From the NCBI GenBank assembly GCA_963169805.1, contig CAUJDY010000040.1:1-34684 (forward strand): DNA of 34,684 nt, read 5' to 3'. Below, piece by piece: positions 33,420-34,684 of the stretch. The notes under the pieces were generated by a model. That model ran no database searches and was not told the DNA's origin. It worked only from the letters and a program-made list of their open reading frames with translations. A program made the position numbers and the translations under genes. Source of the stretch: Bdellovibrionota bacterium (GTDB lineage: Bacteria > Bdellovibrionota > Bdellovibrionia > Bdellovibrionales > JAEYZS01). Position 1 is the first letter of the stretch, and every line of letters starts with the position of its first letter.

Positions 33420-34128
33420 ATGAAGTTCCTTGCTATGAGCCTGATTTTAACTCTCTTGAGTAGTTCTATAGTTAAAGCTAATGAGTGCGCTCACTACTTT
33501 GAAGATCTTAAGTATAAAGATGCTCTTAGATCTATGAGAGTAAGCTATGTAGAGGAAAAAGTACTTTTTATTCTAGATGGAGAAATCCAAGTAGCTACAA
33601 TACTTCCAGATACCAATACTGTTTTGGGTAGAATGGCTCTTGAGTTAATGCAATATCCAATACCAGTAGTATTAAGAGTTTCTAATTTTCAGAACATGGT
33701 AGGAGTTATTCCAGAAAAAGGCTTCGCCTTTTTCACTTCAGAGCAGATATATCCTTCAAGATGTATTGCAACAATTAAAGCAAGGGAATGTTTCATTTAA
33801 GCTCAAAAAGGATAAAGCATGGGCAGTTGTAGACTGGGTTGATGGGTCTACATTTTATATGCCGGTATTTGGAGTTCATCCAAAGGTGCATAGTAAATCT
33901 GTGGCAATACAATATGCCATACAAGAAGTACAAAAGCTTGAGTCATTAATTTTAGAATATAAGGCTATCTATGAGTTTTTATCATTTGTTTATGGTGTAG
34001 GCTCTAGAGGATCGGAATTCAATTCAAAAAATTTGGGAAAAATTTTAAATATGTTAAGGCTTCCGCATCTTTCGGGTAGCCCTAATCAAAATCCAATTAC
34101 ATTTGATAAATTAATGTCAGAGATATGA
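33420..34128 (+). pseudogene. Secreted protein gene, CxxYF N-terminus, apparent frameshift
   Basis: The first part (33420-33800) encodes a signal peptide (residues 1-20, ending VKA), then NECAHYF and ~85 good-looking residues, before losing sense and stopping. A second frame, open from well upstream of 33766 to 34128, continues with FSLQSRYILQDVLQQLKQGN and a further ~110 residues, and has no start codon or ribosome-binding site of its own. Removing one base, either in the A5 run (33715-33719) or the T5 run (33729-33733), joins them into one protein of ~235 residues. The cause could be a real inactivating mutation, homopolymer phase variation, or a sequencing error. The family is unknown. Confidence 0.65.
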
Positions 34129-34134
34129 GAGGAA

Positions 34135-34548
34135 TTAATCCTCAGAGTACATGCGCTCACCCTTAGCTGGCAGAAGGTCACACAGACACTCTCTCCAATA
34201 CTCAGGGGCATCTTGGGAAAAATCGATCGCTATCTCAAATAACCCTTTTCCCACATACCGTGTTCTTGCAATATTCCCAGAAATTTCAAGTTCCATAGGA
34301 TCTATCATTAGAGAAACATCCAGCCCTTCGATATCCTCTAAACTTAGGTTTTGTCTTAAATCTTTTGGTATTAAATCTTGTCGATCTATATGTAACAAAA
34401 AACCTGATGAAGAAACATCTACAAGATGACCCCACCGTGCTATGGATTCAAAGTTTCCAATAGAGGTCAAATTTGAGACCGTTACAGACATGACAGCTTT
34501 TCTTTTTGCAACTCTTCTTTGTTTCATAGGAACCTTCTTTTTGCTCAT
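34135..34548 (-). CDS. PilZ-domain protein (cyclic di-GMP receptor)
   Basis: This is a single-domain PilZ protein of 137 aa. The two binding motifs are present: RxxxR as R12-V-A-K-R16 in the N-terminal switch and DxSxxG as D44-V-S-S-S-G49 on the first strand, followed by GFLLHI. The rest is the PilZ beta barrel (LEISGNIARTRYVGKGLFEIAIDF). Cyclic di-GMP binding is expected since all key residues are kept; the output partner is unknown. Residues 1-11 are Lys-rich. It converges on the frameshifted secreted gene with a six-base gap. Confidence 0.88.
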   Translation of the reverse strand: MSKKKVPMKQRRVAKRKAVMSVTVSNLTSIGNFESIARWGHLVDVSSSGFLLHIDRQDLIPKDLRQNLSLEDIEGLDVSLMIDPMELEISGNIARTRYVGKGLFEIAIDFSQDAPEYWRECLCDLLPAKGERMYSED

Positions 34549-34684
34549 CTAAGTTATTTATCGGCGGACCTAGACCAAAGTTAAGGTTAAAAGGCGAATT
34601 ATCTACAATTGAGACAGCCGTTTCGAAATTGTTGCACATCTAAGTACATGAAATTACGTAAAAGAACCCTTATTTGTGATCAAA

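Noticed and set aside
9489-34128. A horizontally acquired island or defence system
   Set aside because: No integrase, transposase, toxin-antitoxin, restriction or CRISPR gene is visible; the single tRNA is not flanked by a repeated tRNA end or phage-like gene.
34448-34639. Minus-strand frame overlapping the PilZ gene start
   Set aside because: It is in another frame on the same strand as the PilZ gene, no ribosome-binding site is seen, and the PilZ motifs fix the true frame.

Overview
The window looks like chromosomal DNA of an AT-rich member of the Bdellovibrionota (Bdellovibrio and like organisms). The reasons are the many secreted or lipid-anchored proteins of unknown function, a lipoprotein with the FQNCG-type lipobox seen in that group, a glutamate-cysteine ligase of the Acidithiobacillus ferrooxidans type, an ftsE-ftsX-envC-ctpA cluster, a tandem pair of ArsA/Get3-like ATPases, and a clpP-clpX-lon block. 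I assign the phylum from remembered gene content, not from a search. I see no transposase, integrase, prophage module, CRISPR array or rRNA. One tRNA (Val, anticodon TAC) is present.

Layout. 1-3.5 kb: the 3' end of a beta-propeller/di-heme cytochrome c gene, facing a two-gene minus-strand unit (a membrane-anchored protein and an HEXXH lipoprotein with a palindrome in its upstream region). 3.6-7.9 kb: a small conserved protein, then ftsE, ftsX and an EnvC-like factor with 4-base overlaps, then ctpA. This is a cell-wall and division unit. 7.9-10.8 kb, minus strand: a secreted putative metalloprotease and trigger factor. 11-16 kb, plus strand: a tightly packed run of ATPase-ATPase-TPR lipoprotein-EI24/CysZ-like membrane protein-gshA, ending in a 108-base near-perfect palindrome that contains the stop codons of both converging genes. 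16-20 kb: a membrane-anchored protein, a clostripain-family peptidase, sufE and leucyl aminopeptidase. 20.3-24.8 kb: clpP, clpX and lon. The lon ribosome-binding site lies inside a long leader hairpin, and nested inverted repeats follow the gene. 25-34.7 kb: an accessory-looking stretch of secreted proteins, a TPR/winged-helix regulator, a pirin, a lipoprotein behind an operator-like dyad and a short leader ORF, the tRNA, a probably frameshifted secreted protein, and a PilZ protein.

How the genes fit together. Two themes dominate. One is envelope remodelling: FtsEX with an EnvC-type amidase activator, CtpA, and several exported peptidase candidates. The other is protein quality control: trigger factor, ClpXP, Lon and PepA. 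The most unusual pattern is that four otherwise dissimilar exported proteins carry the same short signature, C-x-x-[YF]-F, within about five residues of the predicted signal-peptide cleavage site. This may be an undescribed sorting, anchoring or maturation signal. The nearly symmetric palindrome after gshA and the lon leader hairpin are the clearest nucleic-acid-level structures.
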